DNA of 64,000 bases from contig NZ_DS022276.1 in the NCBI RefSeq assembly GCF_000153725.1, forward strand, positions 2,776,853 through 2,840,852. The letters are read 5' to 3'. Source of the DNA: Salipiger bermudensis HTCC2601 (GTDB lineage Bacteria > Pseudomonadota > Alphaproteobacteria > Rhodobacterales > Rhodobacteraceae). The notes beneath the pieces were generated by a model that saw nothing but the letters and a program-made list of their open reading frames with translations, was not told where the DNA came from and searched no databases. This document shows, piece by piece, positions 43,936 through 51,843 of the stretch; the stretch's first letter is position 1; each line of letters begins with the position of its first letter. The position numbers were made by a program, and so were the translations under genes.

Positions 43936-45336
43936 ATGAGTGACGAGAGGATGAGCGACGAGACGGGGATGCCCCGCCATCAGGCGCGGCGCGTGCGCCA
44001 TGCCCGCGAATTGCAGGACCACCTGAACTGGCTCGACACGTTTTCGGGCACCGCGCTCGGCGTGCTGGCGGTGGCGTCCGGGATCTACACCTATCTCGGC
44101 GTGTCCTCGCTGCTCGACGACAACGGCGCGATGACGGTGTTTGCCGCCATCGCTTACTCCGTCGCCGTCTCGGTCGGGATCTTCGTGTTCTGGTCCTACC
44201 TGATGCGACTGTTCCCGGCGGTGCGCACGGCGCGGGCGCGGATCGGCCTGCTGGGCGCGATGGGGCTCGGCAGCCTCGCCATCGTGGCCATGTCCTCGTG
44301 GCTCAATGCCGCGGCGCTGGCGGGCTCGGCAGCCATCGAGCAGCATCTCGCCAAGACCGTGCAGGATTACCAGTCCTCGCTCGAGCGCACCCATGAGATC
44401 GCGCTTTCGGCGCAGGCGCTGGAGCGTGACGTGTCGCGGGTGCGCCAGAGCTTCGAGGACCTCTCCGAGCAGGAGGCGCAGGGCACGCTTTCGGGGCTTG
44501 CCGGGCGCGGTGCGGTGTTCCGGGTGCTGCGGCAGAAGGCGGCGGAGCTCTCGGCGCTCGAAACCCAGATCGCGGGTCAGACGCCGCTGGTGCAATCCGC
44601 CTTTACCGAAGGCAACACCATCCTGTCGCAGATGCGGGCGCTGACGGTCGAACCCGGCCCGGTCGAGGCGCGCTCGGTCGAATTCTCCGAGGCGGCGGTG
44701 CAGCTGCAGGGGCTGATCGCGCAGCTGCGGCAGCTCTCGGTGGCACCGCTGGTGGAGCGCGCGGCGCAGGATCTCTCGGCGTCCGTGGTGCTGCCAGAGC
44801 TCGACGGCAGCACCGAGGAAATCCGCGGCAACCAGACCGCCACCATCGACTCGGTGCTCGAGGCGCTGGCCAGCCGGGCGGCGACGCTGGAACAGGCGGC
44901 GCGCGAGGTCATGGCGATGACGCCCGCGGCGGAGGTGACCTACACGCCGGTCTCGGCGGCGGATGCGGTGATCCTCTACGCCCGCAACTTCGTGCCCTCC
45001 TGGGCCGGGGCCATCGCCATCGACCTGTTGCCGGCGGTGCTGGTGCTGATCCTCGCCGTGACGCAGGCGGCGATCCGCGAGAACCGCGAGGATGCCGCCA
45101 TCGAGGACACCATGACGCTCAGCGAGCTGCGCTCGGCGCTCTCGGCGCTGCGCGACGTGGAAACCGACATGTCGCGGATGCCTGAGGTGCGCGACCGGGC
45201 AGGGGATCCGCCCGGCGATCTGCCCGAGAGCACCGCACGGCCGATCTCGCCCGCGGTGGAGGAGGCTGAGTCGCCAGACCCATCGCCCACTCGTCGCGAA
45301 GCGGATGTGGCGCGGCTCAAGGGCGCGGGCAGCTGA
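43936..45336 (+). CDS. Membrane protein with large periplasmic coiled-coil domain, unknown function
   Basis: A 466-residue protein with three N-terminal membrane helices (about residues 30-58, 63-90, 98-126), a helical, Gln/Glu/Ala-rich extracytoplasmic region of about 220 residues (AIEQHLAKTVQDYQSSLERT onwards) predicted to be coiled coil, and a fourth helix near 355-380 (AIAIDLLPAVLVLILAVTQA). The C-terminal 75 residues are acidic and proline-rich, ending RREADVARLKGAGS. No enzymatic motif is seen. It overlaps the ClpP-like gene by one base, so the two products probably work together. GGGAGA before ATG 43936. Confidence 0.8.
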   Translation: MSDERMSDETGMPRHQARRVRHARELQDHLNWLDTFSGTALGVLAVASGIYTYLGVSSLLDDNGAMTVFAAIAYSVAVSVGIFVFWSYLMRLFPAVRTARARIGLLGAMGLGSLAIVAMSSWLNAAALAGSAAIEQHLAKTVQDYQSSLERTHEIALSAQALERDVSRVRQSFEDLSEQEAQGTLSGLAGRGAVFRVLRQKAAELSALETQIAGQTPLVQSAFTEGNTILSQMRALTVEPGPVEARSVEFSEAAVQLQGLIAQLRQLSVAPLVERAAQDLSASVVLPELDGSTEEIRGNQTATIDSVLEALASRAATLEQAAREVMAMTPAAEVTYTPVSAADAVILYARNFVPSWAGAIAIDLLPAVLVLILAVTQAAIRENREDAAIEDTMTLSELRSALSALRDVETDMSRMPEVRDRAGDPPGDLPESTARPISPAVEEAESPDPSPTRREADVARLKGAGS

Positions 45337-46085
45337 TGCGCGGGCTGACGGTCGGGCGGGTGCTGACCGGCATCCTCGCCTTCCAGATCACCATCGGCGC
45401 CTTCCTCGTTCTGGGCGACATGCGCGCCAACGGCTTTCGCCTGCCCAGCATGACCCCCGCGGCGCCGCGCTTGTCCGAGCCGGTGCGCCCGGGCGATCAG
45501 CGCCGGGTCTTCGATCCGTCGCGTCAGCGTCCACCGCTCGACCCGGCGCGCGATGCCGGTGAGTTGCCCGAGCGGCTCACGCTGACGGAGACCGGCACCG
45601 GCGGGGAATGGCGGCTCGAGGGGGCCATCGCGCCGGGCGATGGCGCGCGCGTGATCGGGCTGATCGAGGCGGCCGATCCGGCGGTCGAGACGCTGGTTCT
45701 GCAAAGCCCCGGCGGCTCGGTGGGCGATGCGCTCGAGCTTGGCCGGCACCTGCGCGAGGCCGGTATCGGGACGCGGATGTTGCGGGGCGAAATCTGCTAT
45801 TCGGCCTGCCCCTATCTTCTTGCGGGCGGTGCGCGCCGCGACATCGAGGAGGGCGCCTCGGTGGGCGTGCACCAGCACTACTTCGGCAAGAGCACCATTC
45901 TCCCGGCCTTCGTGGCGGTCGAGGACATCCAGCGCGGGCAGGGCGAAGTGATGATCTATCTCGAGGAGATGGGCATCGACCCGCTGGTGATGAGCCACGC
46001 TCTGACCACGCCCTCGGACGAGATCTACCTGCTGCTGCCGGAAGAGCTGGAGCGTTACAATTTCGTGACGGTCGAAGAAGGCTGA
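45336..46085 (+). CDS. Periplasmic/membrane-anchored ClpP-like serine hydrolase
   Basis: A 249-residue protein with an N-terminal membrane anchor or signal (TGILAFQITIGAFLVLGDM), then a crotonase/ClpP fold: ETLVLQSPGGSVGDALELGR (oxyanion loop), EICYSACPYLLAGGARRDI with the nucleophile Ser in SAC, and VGVHQHYFG supplying a His. This is the layout of the secreted ClpP/SppA-like proteins common in alphaproteobacteria. Substrate unknown. It is translationally coupled to the upstream coiled-coil membrane protein gene. Confidence 0.85.
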   Translation: MRGLTVGRVLTGILAFQITIGAFLVLGDMRANGFRLPSMTPAAPRLSEPVRPGDQRRVFDPSRQRPPLDPARDAGELPERLTLTETGTGGEWRLEGAIAPGDGARVIGLIEAADPAVETLVLQSPGGSVGDALELGRHLREAGIGTRMLRGEICYSACPYLLAGGARRDIEEGASVGVHQHYFGKSTILPAFVAVEDIQRGQGEVMIYLEEMGIDPLVMSHALTTPSDEIYLLLPEELERYNFVTVEEG

Positions 46086-46470
46086 ATTCGCAGCAAGCCC
46101 TTGCCGAACCGGCTGGTCGCGACTATCTCGCGCTCAGGCGGGTTCTGCCCTTCTCGTTCATGGTTGCATTCCGGTGGCCTTAAGCAATTCCGAGGGAGTT
46201 GGCTCTGTCCGGGCCCTGGTCCGGTTATCTGACGCCCACCTGTATATACAGGTCCTCGGGAATGAGATAACCCCACGGTTGGTGTGGTTCCCGCCGCTAT
46301 CCCACAGCACTCACTTGATCGACAGGCGCGATGTGCCTGCGAGTCCGCTATCGGCGGAAGGGAAACCGGCCTGTGCCAAGTTCGGTTGGGCGCGTGTCGC
46401 CCACAAGGCCTGAAGGGCTTTTCCCTCAAAGCGTTGCGGCGCGATCCTCATGCTGTTCGGCGGGGCGATC
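46086..46470. other. Gene-free stretch with nested palindrome
   Basis: 385 bases between the ClpP-like gene and a convergent small membrane protein gene. Base composition is less GC-biased than the flanks. Short open frames on both strands lack ribosome sites and family features. A nested inverted repeat (46223-46272) is the only clear structure. It does not show the SRP RNA tetraloop/A-rich core or a recognisable 6S fold. Confidence 0.6.
46223..46272. repeat. Nested palindrome (outer GGTTATCT/AGATAACC, inner 16-bp palindrome)
   Basis: Outer arms GGTTATCT (46223-46230) and AGATAACC (46265-46272) enclose a perfect 16-bp palindrome ACCTGTATATACAGGT (46238-46253), with 7- and 11-base connectors. 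An outer-outer pairing ATTCCGAGG / CCTCGGGAAT also flanks the left side. Could be a recombination or operator site, or a stable RNA fold. Confidence 0.75.
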
Positions 46471-46725
46471 TCAGGTCTTTTCGTCGTCCGACGACCGGTT
46501 GATCTCGGGGTCATTGTAGTCGTTGGGATCGTAATCCACGGGATCGTAGGCTTCTTCGTGCTCGGGGATCCCGGTGACATGCGTGGTGCCGGTTTCTTCG
46601 TTGTAGACCAGCCCGTAGCTGGCGCGGCCCTCGGTGCGGTATCTCAGATATTCGTGGATGCATGCGTAGAGGAAGGCCAGTGCGAAGGGCACGATGATCA
46701 GGAAGGCAATCGTCTGAGCTTGCAA
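46471..46725 (-). CDS. Small membrane protein with acidic tail, unknown function
   Basis: An 84-residue protein: one membrane helix (TIAFLIIVPFALAFLYACIH) followed by a soluble region rich in Asp/Tyr/Asn (AYDPVDYDPNDYNDPEINRS). No ATG exists at the N-terminus; TTG at 46725 with AGAGGA 8 bases upstream is the likely start. The reading frame further upstream is not plausible protein. Not recognised; possibly a small stress or envelope protein. Confidence 0.6.
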   Translation of the reverse strand: MQAQTIAFLIIVPFALAFLYACIHEYLRYRTEGRASYGLVYNEETGTTHVTGIPEHEEAYDPVDYDPNDYNDPEINRSSDDEKT

Positions 46726-46896
46726 GGAGGAGGTCCTCTTCGTTGTGATCGGTCGATTGTCGGCTGCGGTCGCCGCACCGTGCGGGCCGCGGCCGGCGGC
46801 ATCCGAGGACGCGCGCACCGGCACCGTAGGATGAAACAACGTTACCAAACTGTCATTGTTCCTGTCTAAGCCCAAGGCCATATGGCCAGAACAGAC

Positions 46897-46920
46897 AAAA
46901 GCGCCCCATGGGGCGCTTTT
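46897..46920 (-). terminator. Terminator for the small membrane protein gene at 46956
   Basis: 24-base perfect palindrome built from AAAAGCGCCCC / GGGGCGCTTTT with a 2-base loop, 36 bases after the minus-strand stop; T-rich tail on both strands. Confidence 0.85.
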
Positions 46921-46955
46921 TCCGTCTCCGGATAACGGGACCGTGACGTTTAGGC

Positions 46956-47285
46956 TCAGTGACGGCGACGCGTCAGCTGGTTGCGGGGCGCCTGATCCAC
47001 CGGCACGCGTACCGGCTGGTAGTCGAGCACCATGTCGCGCTTGCCACCGGACGGGGGCGTGCCGTTGTCCTGCATGCGCATCACCGAGATGGCGAACTGG
47101 ACACCGGCAAAGACCAGCCCGTTGAACAGCCAGAGCAGGAAGACGGCCAGCAGGCCGGCCTCGGTATGGGTGACGAGATGGTAGAGATTCGCGACGTTCT
47201 GCCAGAGAAGGATGCCGACGAATACGGTCGACAGGCCGAAGCCGGCAAGGATCTGAAGGATGTACAGACGGATCAAACGGGGCAT
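46956..47285 (-). CDS. Small two-helix membrane protein, unknown function
   Basis: A 109-residue protein with two membrane helices (LYILQILAGFGLSTVFVGILL and AGLLAVFLLWLFNGLVFAGV) linked by NVANLYHLVTHTE, and a basic C-terminal tail ending NQLTRRRH. ATG at 47285 with GGAGA 8 bases upstream. Divergent from the RND operon; no functional assignment. Confidence 0.78.
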   Translation of the reverse strand: MPRLIRLYILQILAGFGLSTVFVGILLWQNVANLYHLVTHTEAGLLAVFLLWLFNGLVFAGVQFAISVMRMQDNGTPPSGGKRDMVLDYQPVRVPVDQAPRNQLTRRRH

Positions 47286-47531
47286 TGCGAAGTCTCCTTC
47301 CTCTTGAAGGCAAGGTATCTCACATCGGTCCGATGGCAAGCGCAAAGCGCCTCTCGAGACCGTTATATCTCTAATGTGGAATGCATTGGCCGGTTTTGCA
47401 AGCAGTGCGCCACCGGAGGGCAGGCTTGCGCTGCGGTGTCGGGATTCTTTTCGAAACATGCGACGGAAACTGGCCTTTGCATCGTGTTAGACCAGTTGAG
47501 CAGAACTCGAGACAATCGAACGAGAGGTTTC

Positions 47532-48725
47532 ATGCACCGAGCTTGCGTCTATCGCCCGTCATGGCTTGCAGGATTTTCCATGGCGACAGTCATCTTGTCG
47601 TCTTGGGGAGGAGACAGCAGCGCACAACAGGCCGGAGGCGCCCAGGGGGGAGGGGCGACCGAGGTCGGGGTCATCACGTTGGAGCGCGAGCCGGTGCCCT
47701 TCACCACCACCGTGCCGGGCCGCGCCGTGGCCTACCAGCAGGTGGATATCCGGCCGCGGGTCGGGGGGATGATCTCGGAGATCGTCTACGAGTCGGGTCG
47801 CCCTGTCGCGGCGGGCGACGTGCTCTTTCGCATCGAGGACGACACCTACCGCGCCGATGTCGCCTCGGCGCAGGCCGCCGTCGATCTGGCGCAGGCCTCG
47901 GTCGATGCGGCGCAGGAGACGGTGACCCGCTACGAGAACCTGCTCGGTACCGGCGTCACCGCCGAAGATATGGCCACCGCGCGCGTCTCGCTCAAGCAGG
48001 CCGAGGCCGATCGCAGCTCGGCGCAGGCGGCTCTCGAGGTGGCGCGGCTCGATCTCGAACGCACCGAGATCACCTCGCCGATCTCGGGCTATGCCACGGT
48101 GCCGACCGTCTCGGTGGGGGCGCTGGTGACCGAGAACCAGACCGATGCGCTTACCACGGTCACGCGGCTCGATCCGATCTATGTCGACGTGGCCGAATCG
48201 AGCCGCCGCGTCGGAGAGATCCGCAACCGTTTCGACACCGGCTCGTTGCAGCGCGGCGACCGGCTCGAGATCAATCTCGAGCTCGAGACCGGCGACACCT
48301 ATTCCGGTGAGGGCGAAATGGTGTCGCCCGGCACCACCGTCTCGACCACCACCGGCACCACCGAGATGCGCCTGCGCTTCGAGAATGCCGAGCGCCGCAT
48401 CATGCCGGGCCAGTACCTGCGGGTCGACATCACGATCGGCACGATTCAGGCGGTGCTGGTGCCGCAGGGCGCCACCTCGCGCGCCTCGAACGGCGAGTTG
48501 ACCGCCTTCGTGGCCGTGGACGGCCTTGCGGAGGAGCGTGTGCTCGAGGATCAGGGCAGCTACCGCAATGCCTGGGTGGTGACCGAGGGTGTCGAGGCCG
48601 GCGAGAGCCTGATCGTCGACGGGCTCAGCAACCTGCAGGACGGCGCGGCGGTGAGCACGCTGCCGGTGACGATCTCGGAGGACGGGGTCGTGACCGAGGT
48701 CCAGGACAGCGCGGACGAGGGCTGA
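47532..48725 (+). CDS. RND efflux periplasmic adaptor (membrane fusion protein)
   Basis: A 397-residue AcrA-like adaptor. An N-terminal export signal (SWLAGFSMATVILSSWGG) is followed by the lipoyl halves around VDIRPRVGGMISEIVYESGR and LERTEITSPISGYATVPTVS, a helical hairpin (VDLAQASVDAAQETVTRYEN, then VSLKQAEADRSSAQAALEVA), and beta-barrel/MP domains (PGQYLRVDITIG, VLVPQGATSR). It links the RND pump to the outer-membrane channel. CGAGAGG precedes the ATG. The permease gene starts 4 bases after its stop. Confidence 0.94.
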   Translation: MHRACVYRPSWLAGFSMATVILSSWGGDSSAQQAGGAQGGGATEVGVITLEREPVPFTTTVPGRAVAYQQVDIRPRVGGMISEIVYESGRPVAAGDVLFRIEDDTYRADVASAQAAVDLAQASVDAAQETVTRYENLLGTGVTAEDMATARVSLKQAEADRSSAQAALEVARLDLERTEITSPISGYATVPTVSVGALVTENQTDALTTVTRLDPIYVDVAESSRRVGEIRNRFDTGSLQRGDRLEINLELETGDTYSGEGEMVSPGTTVSTTTGTTEMRLRFENAERRIMPGQYLRVDITIGTIQAVLVPQGATSRASNGELTAFVAVDGLAEERVLEDQGSYRNAWVVTEGVEAGESLIVDGLSNLQDGAAVSTLPVTISEDGVVTEVQDSADEG

Positions 48726-48729
48726 GACA

Positions 48730-51700
48730 GTGGGAACCTTCTTTATTCGCCGCCCGGTCTTTGCCTGGGTGCTGGCGCTCATGACCATGCTCGCCGGAGC
48801 GTGGTCCTTCCTCTCCCTGCCGGTGTCGCAGTATCCCGATATCGCCCCCACCACCGTGCGCGTCTCGGCCAGCTATCCCGGCGCCACCGCCGAGGCGGTC
48901 GAGAACTCCGTCACCCGGGTGATCGAGGATTCGATGACCGGGCTCGAGGGCATGATCTACATGACCGCGCGCTCCTCCCAGGGCTCGGCCTCGTTGTCGC
49001 TGACCTTCGATGACAGCGTCGATCCGATCGATGCTCAGAACGAGGTGCAAACCAAAGTCAGCCAGGTCGAGAGCCAGCTGCCCTCGGCGGTGCAGAGCCA
49101 GGGTGTCAGCATCCGCCGCTCGACCTCGTCGATCCTGATGGTCGGTGCGCTGGTCTCGACCGATGGCGCGCATTCGACGCTCGAACTGGGCGACATCCTG
49201 AGCGAGACCGTCGAGGGGCCGATTCAGCGTACCGACGGCGTGGGCGGCATCAACGTCTTCGGCTCGGGCTATGCCATGCGCATCTGGCTCAAGCCGCTGG
49301 CGCTGGCGCGCTACCAGCTGACCCCGTCGGATGTGGTCGCGGCGGTGCAGAACCAGAACACCACCGTCTCGGTCGGCTCGCTGGGTGAGCAACCCACGGT
49401 CCAGGGCCAGCAATTCACCGCCACCATCACCGCGCAGAGCCAGCTTACCGGCGTCGAGCAGTTCGAGCGGATTCTGCTCAAGACCGAGGAGGATGGCGGC
49501 GCCGTACGGCTGGCCGACGTGGCCGATGTGGAGATCGGGCAGGAGAGCTACGGCGGCGACTCGCGCTTCAACGGACTCAACGCCGCGGGCTTCGGGGTCA
49601 ACCTCGAGACCGGCGCCAATGCCGTCGACACCGCCAATGCGGTCAAGGCGACGATGGCGCGGCTCGAGAACACGCTGCCCGAGGGCGTCGCGTTCCGCAT
49701 CTCCTACGACACCTCGCCCTTCGTCGAGCTGTCGATTGAACAGGTCTATCACACCCTGATCGAGGCGGTGGTGCTGGTCTTCCTCGTGCTGATCGTCTTC
49801 CTGCAAAGCTGGCGCGCCACGCTGATCCCGCTGATCGCGGTTCCTGTGGTGCTTTCGGGCACTTTCGCGGTGCTCTATGCCACCGGCTTCACCATCAACA
49901 CGCTGACCATGTTCGCCATGGTGCTGGCCATCGGCCTTCTGGTCGACGATGCCATCGTGGTGGTCGAAAACGTCGAGCGCATCATGGACGAGGAGGGGCT
50001 TTCGGCCCGGGAGGCCACCAAGAAGAGCATGGGGCAGATCACCTCGGCACTTCTCGGCATCAACGTGGTGCTGGCGGCGGTGTTCCTGCCGATGGCGTTC
50101 TTCGGCGGCTCTACCGGTGTGATCTACCGGCAGTTCTCGATCACCATGGTGACGGCGATGACCCTGTCGCTTCTGGTGGCGATCATCCTGTCGCCGCCGA
50201 TGTCTGCCAAGCTGCTGCGCCCGCGCGACGAGATGATCCGCTTCGCACCGGCGCGCTGGTTCAACCGCAGCCTCGACCGCGTCACTGACGCCTATGGCGG
50301 GGGCGTCAAGGCGAGTCTGCGCGCGCCTGCTGTGATGCTGGGGCTGCTGGCGCTGGTGCTGGGCGGCGCGTGGTGGGTCAACGAGCGGCTCGAGAGCTCG
50401 TTCATCCCGACCGAGGATCAGGGCGTCCTGATCACCATGGTGTCGCTCTCGGAAGGCGCGACCTCGCAGCAGACCCTGGAAACCGTCAAGGAGGTCGAGA
50501 CCTATCTGCTTGAAGAGGAGGGCGAGGCGGTCGAGGCGACCTTCGCGGCGCTGGGCTTCGGCTTCGGCGGCAGCGGACAGAACAGCGCGATGGTCTTCGT
50601 GAAGCTGCGCGACTTCGAGGCGCGGCAGGACGATCCCGCGCTCTCTGCCGCCAATGTCTCGGCCCGCGCCAACGCGCGCTTTGCCGGGCACCGGGCGGGG
50701 CGGGTGATGATCATGCAGCCTCCCGCGATCCCGGGCCTCGGCAACACCGGCGGCTTCTCGATGTATCTCATCGACCAAGCCGGCAACGGCGCCGAGGCGC
50801 TCAAGACCGCGGCGGAGCAGCTGGTGGCGCTGGGCGAGGAGAACGCGCTGGTGACCAATGTTGATGCCCGCGGCACCGAGGAGGACAGCGCGCTGCGAAT
50901 CGACATCGACCAGGAAAAGGCCGAGAGCTTCGGCGTCTCGCTGTCGGCGGTGAACAGCATGCTGTCGGTGATCTTCGCCGGCTCCGACGTGAACGATTTC
51001 GTCCTCGGCGCCTCGCTGCGCCCGGTGATCGTGCAGGCCGCGCCCGAGCACCGGATGCAGCCCGAGGACATCATGAAGTGGTACGCGATCAACGCCAGCG
51101 GAGAGATGGTGCCGTTTTCGGCCTTCATGACCACCGACTGGGAGCCCGTCGCACCGTCTCTGCAACGCTACGGCGGCACCGCGGCGCTGGAGATCTCCGG
51201 TTCGGCGGCGAACGGCGTCAGCTCCGGCGCGGCGATGGATGCGATGGAGGAGATGGTCGCCAGCCTTGATGGCGGCTACGGCAGCGCCTGGACCGGAATC
51301 AGCTACCAGGAGCGGCAGTCCGGCGATCAGGCGCCGTATCTCTACGCCATCTCGGCGCTGGTGATTTTCCTCGCCCTCGCGGCTCTCTACGAGAGCTGGT
51401 CGATTCCGTTCTCGGTGATGCTCGCTGTGCCGGTCGGGGTTCTTGGGGCGTTGCTTGCGGCCTGGGCCTTTGGCCAGTCCAACGATGTCTACTTCAAGGT
51501 AGGCATGTTGACGACCATCGGTCTGGCGGCGCGAAACGCCATCCTGATCGTCGAATTCGCCGAGGAATTGCGTCGCGAGGGCCGCTCGATCACCGAGGCC
51601 GCGGTCGAGGCGGCCCGCCTGCGCCTTAGGCCGATCCTGATGACCGCGCTGACCTTCATCCTCGGCGTGGTTCCGCTCGCAACCGCCAGCGGGGCAGGGG

Positions 51701-51843
51701 CAGCGGCGCAAAACGCCATCGGCACCGGGGTGATTGGTGGCATGATTGCCTCAACTTTCGTCGGGATTTTCTTGGTCCCTGCCTTTTATGCTTTAATCAT
51801 GCAAATACTGTCGGCAACGCGTTCCAGAGTATCGAGCAGATGA
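48730..51843 (+). CDS. RND (HAE1-family) multidrug efflux permease
   Basis: A 1037-residue AcrB-like proton antiporter. Starts FFIRRPVFAWVLALMTMLAG; porter domain has QYPDIAPTTVRVSASYPGA. The proton-relay aspartates are D406/D407 in LAIGLLVDDAIVVVENVER. The partner lysine of helix 10 (AcrB K940, usually in SAKNAILIVEF) is arginine here (R935, LAARNAILIVEF). ASALGGVVPLA-type C-terminal helices and PILMTALTFILGVVPLATAS are standard. Start is GTG 48730. Its stop overlaps the start of the outer-membrane gene (ATGA). Confidence 0.95.
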   Translation: MGTFFIRRPVFAWVLALMTMLAGAWSFLSLPVSQYPDIAPTTVRVSASYPGATAEAVENSVTRVIEDSMTGLEGMIYMTARSSQGSASLSLTFDDSVDPIDAQNEVQTKVSQVESQLPSAVQSQGVSIRRSTSSILMVGALVSTDGAHSTLELGDILSETVEGPIQRTDGVGGINVFGSGYAMRIWLKPLALARYQLTPSDVVAAVQNQNTTVSVGSLGEQPTVQGQQFTATITAQSQLTGVEQFERILLKTEEDGGAVRLADVADVEIGQESYGGDSRFNGLNAAGFGVNLETGANAVDTANAVKATMARLENTLPEGVAFRISYDTSPFVELSIEQVYHTLIEAVVLVFLVLIVFLQSWRATLIPLIAVPVVLSGTFAVLYATGFTINTLTMFAMVLAIGLLVDDAIVVVENVERIMDEEGLSAREATKKSMGQITSALLGINVVLAAVFLPMAFFGGSTGVIYRQFSITMVTAMTLSLLVAIILSPPMSAKLLRPRDEMIRFAPARWFNRSLDRVTDAYGGGVKASLRAPAVMLGLLALVLGGAWWVNERLESSFIPTEDQGVLITMVSLSEGATSQQTLETVKEVETYLLEEEGEAVEATFAALGFGFGGSGQNSAMVFVKLRDFEARQDDPALSAANVSARANARFAGHRAGRVMIMQPPAIPGLGNTGGFSMYLIDQAGNGAEALKTAAEQLVALGEENALVTNVDARGTEEDSALRIDIDQEKAESFGVSLSAVNSMLSVIFAGSDVNDFVLGASLRPVIVQAAPEHRMQPEDIMKWYAINASGEMVPFSAFMTTDWEPVAPSLQRYGGTAALEISGSAANGVSSGAAMDAMEEMVASLDGGYGSAWTGISYQERQSGDQAPYLYAISALVIFLALAALYESWSIPFSVMLAVPVGVLGALLAAWAFGQSNDVYFKVGMLTTIGLAARNAILIVEFAEELRREGRSITEAAVEAARLRLRPILMTALTFILGVVPLATASGAGAAAQNAIGTGVIGGMIASTFVGIFLVPAFYALIMQILSATRSRVSSR

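Noticed and set aside
46174-46413. Small plus-strand open frame in the nested-palindrome region
   Set aside because: No ribosome site, no hydrophobic or conserved pattern, and it runs across the palindrome.
46086-46470. 6S, SRP or other housekeeping RNA in the gene-free stretch
   Set aside because: Conserved SRP loop sequences are absent and no 6S-like long hairpin with a central bubble could be drawn; left as unassigned.
48625-51711. Open frame of about 1000 codons on the minus strand opposite the RND permease
   Set aside because: Shadow of a GC-rich gene: composition is His/Arg/Asp-heavy, with no ribosome site or family motif.
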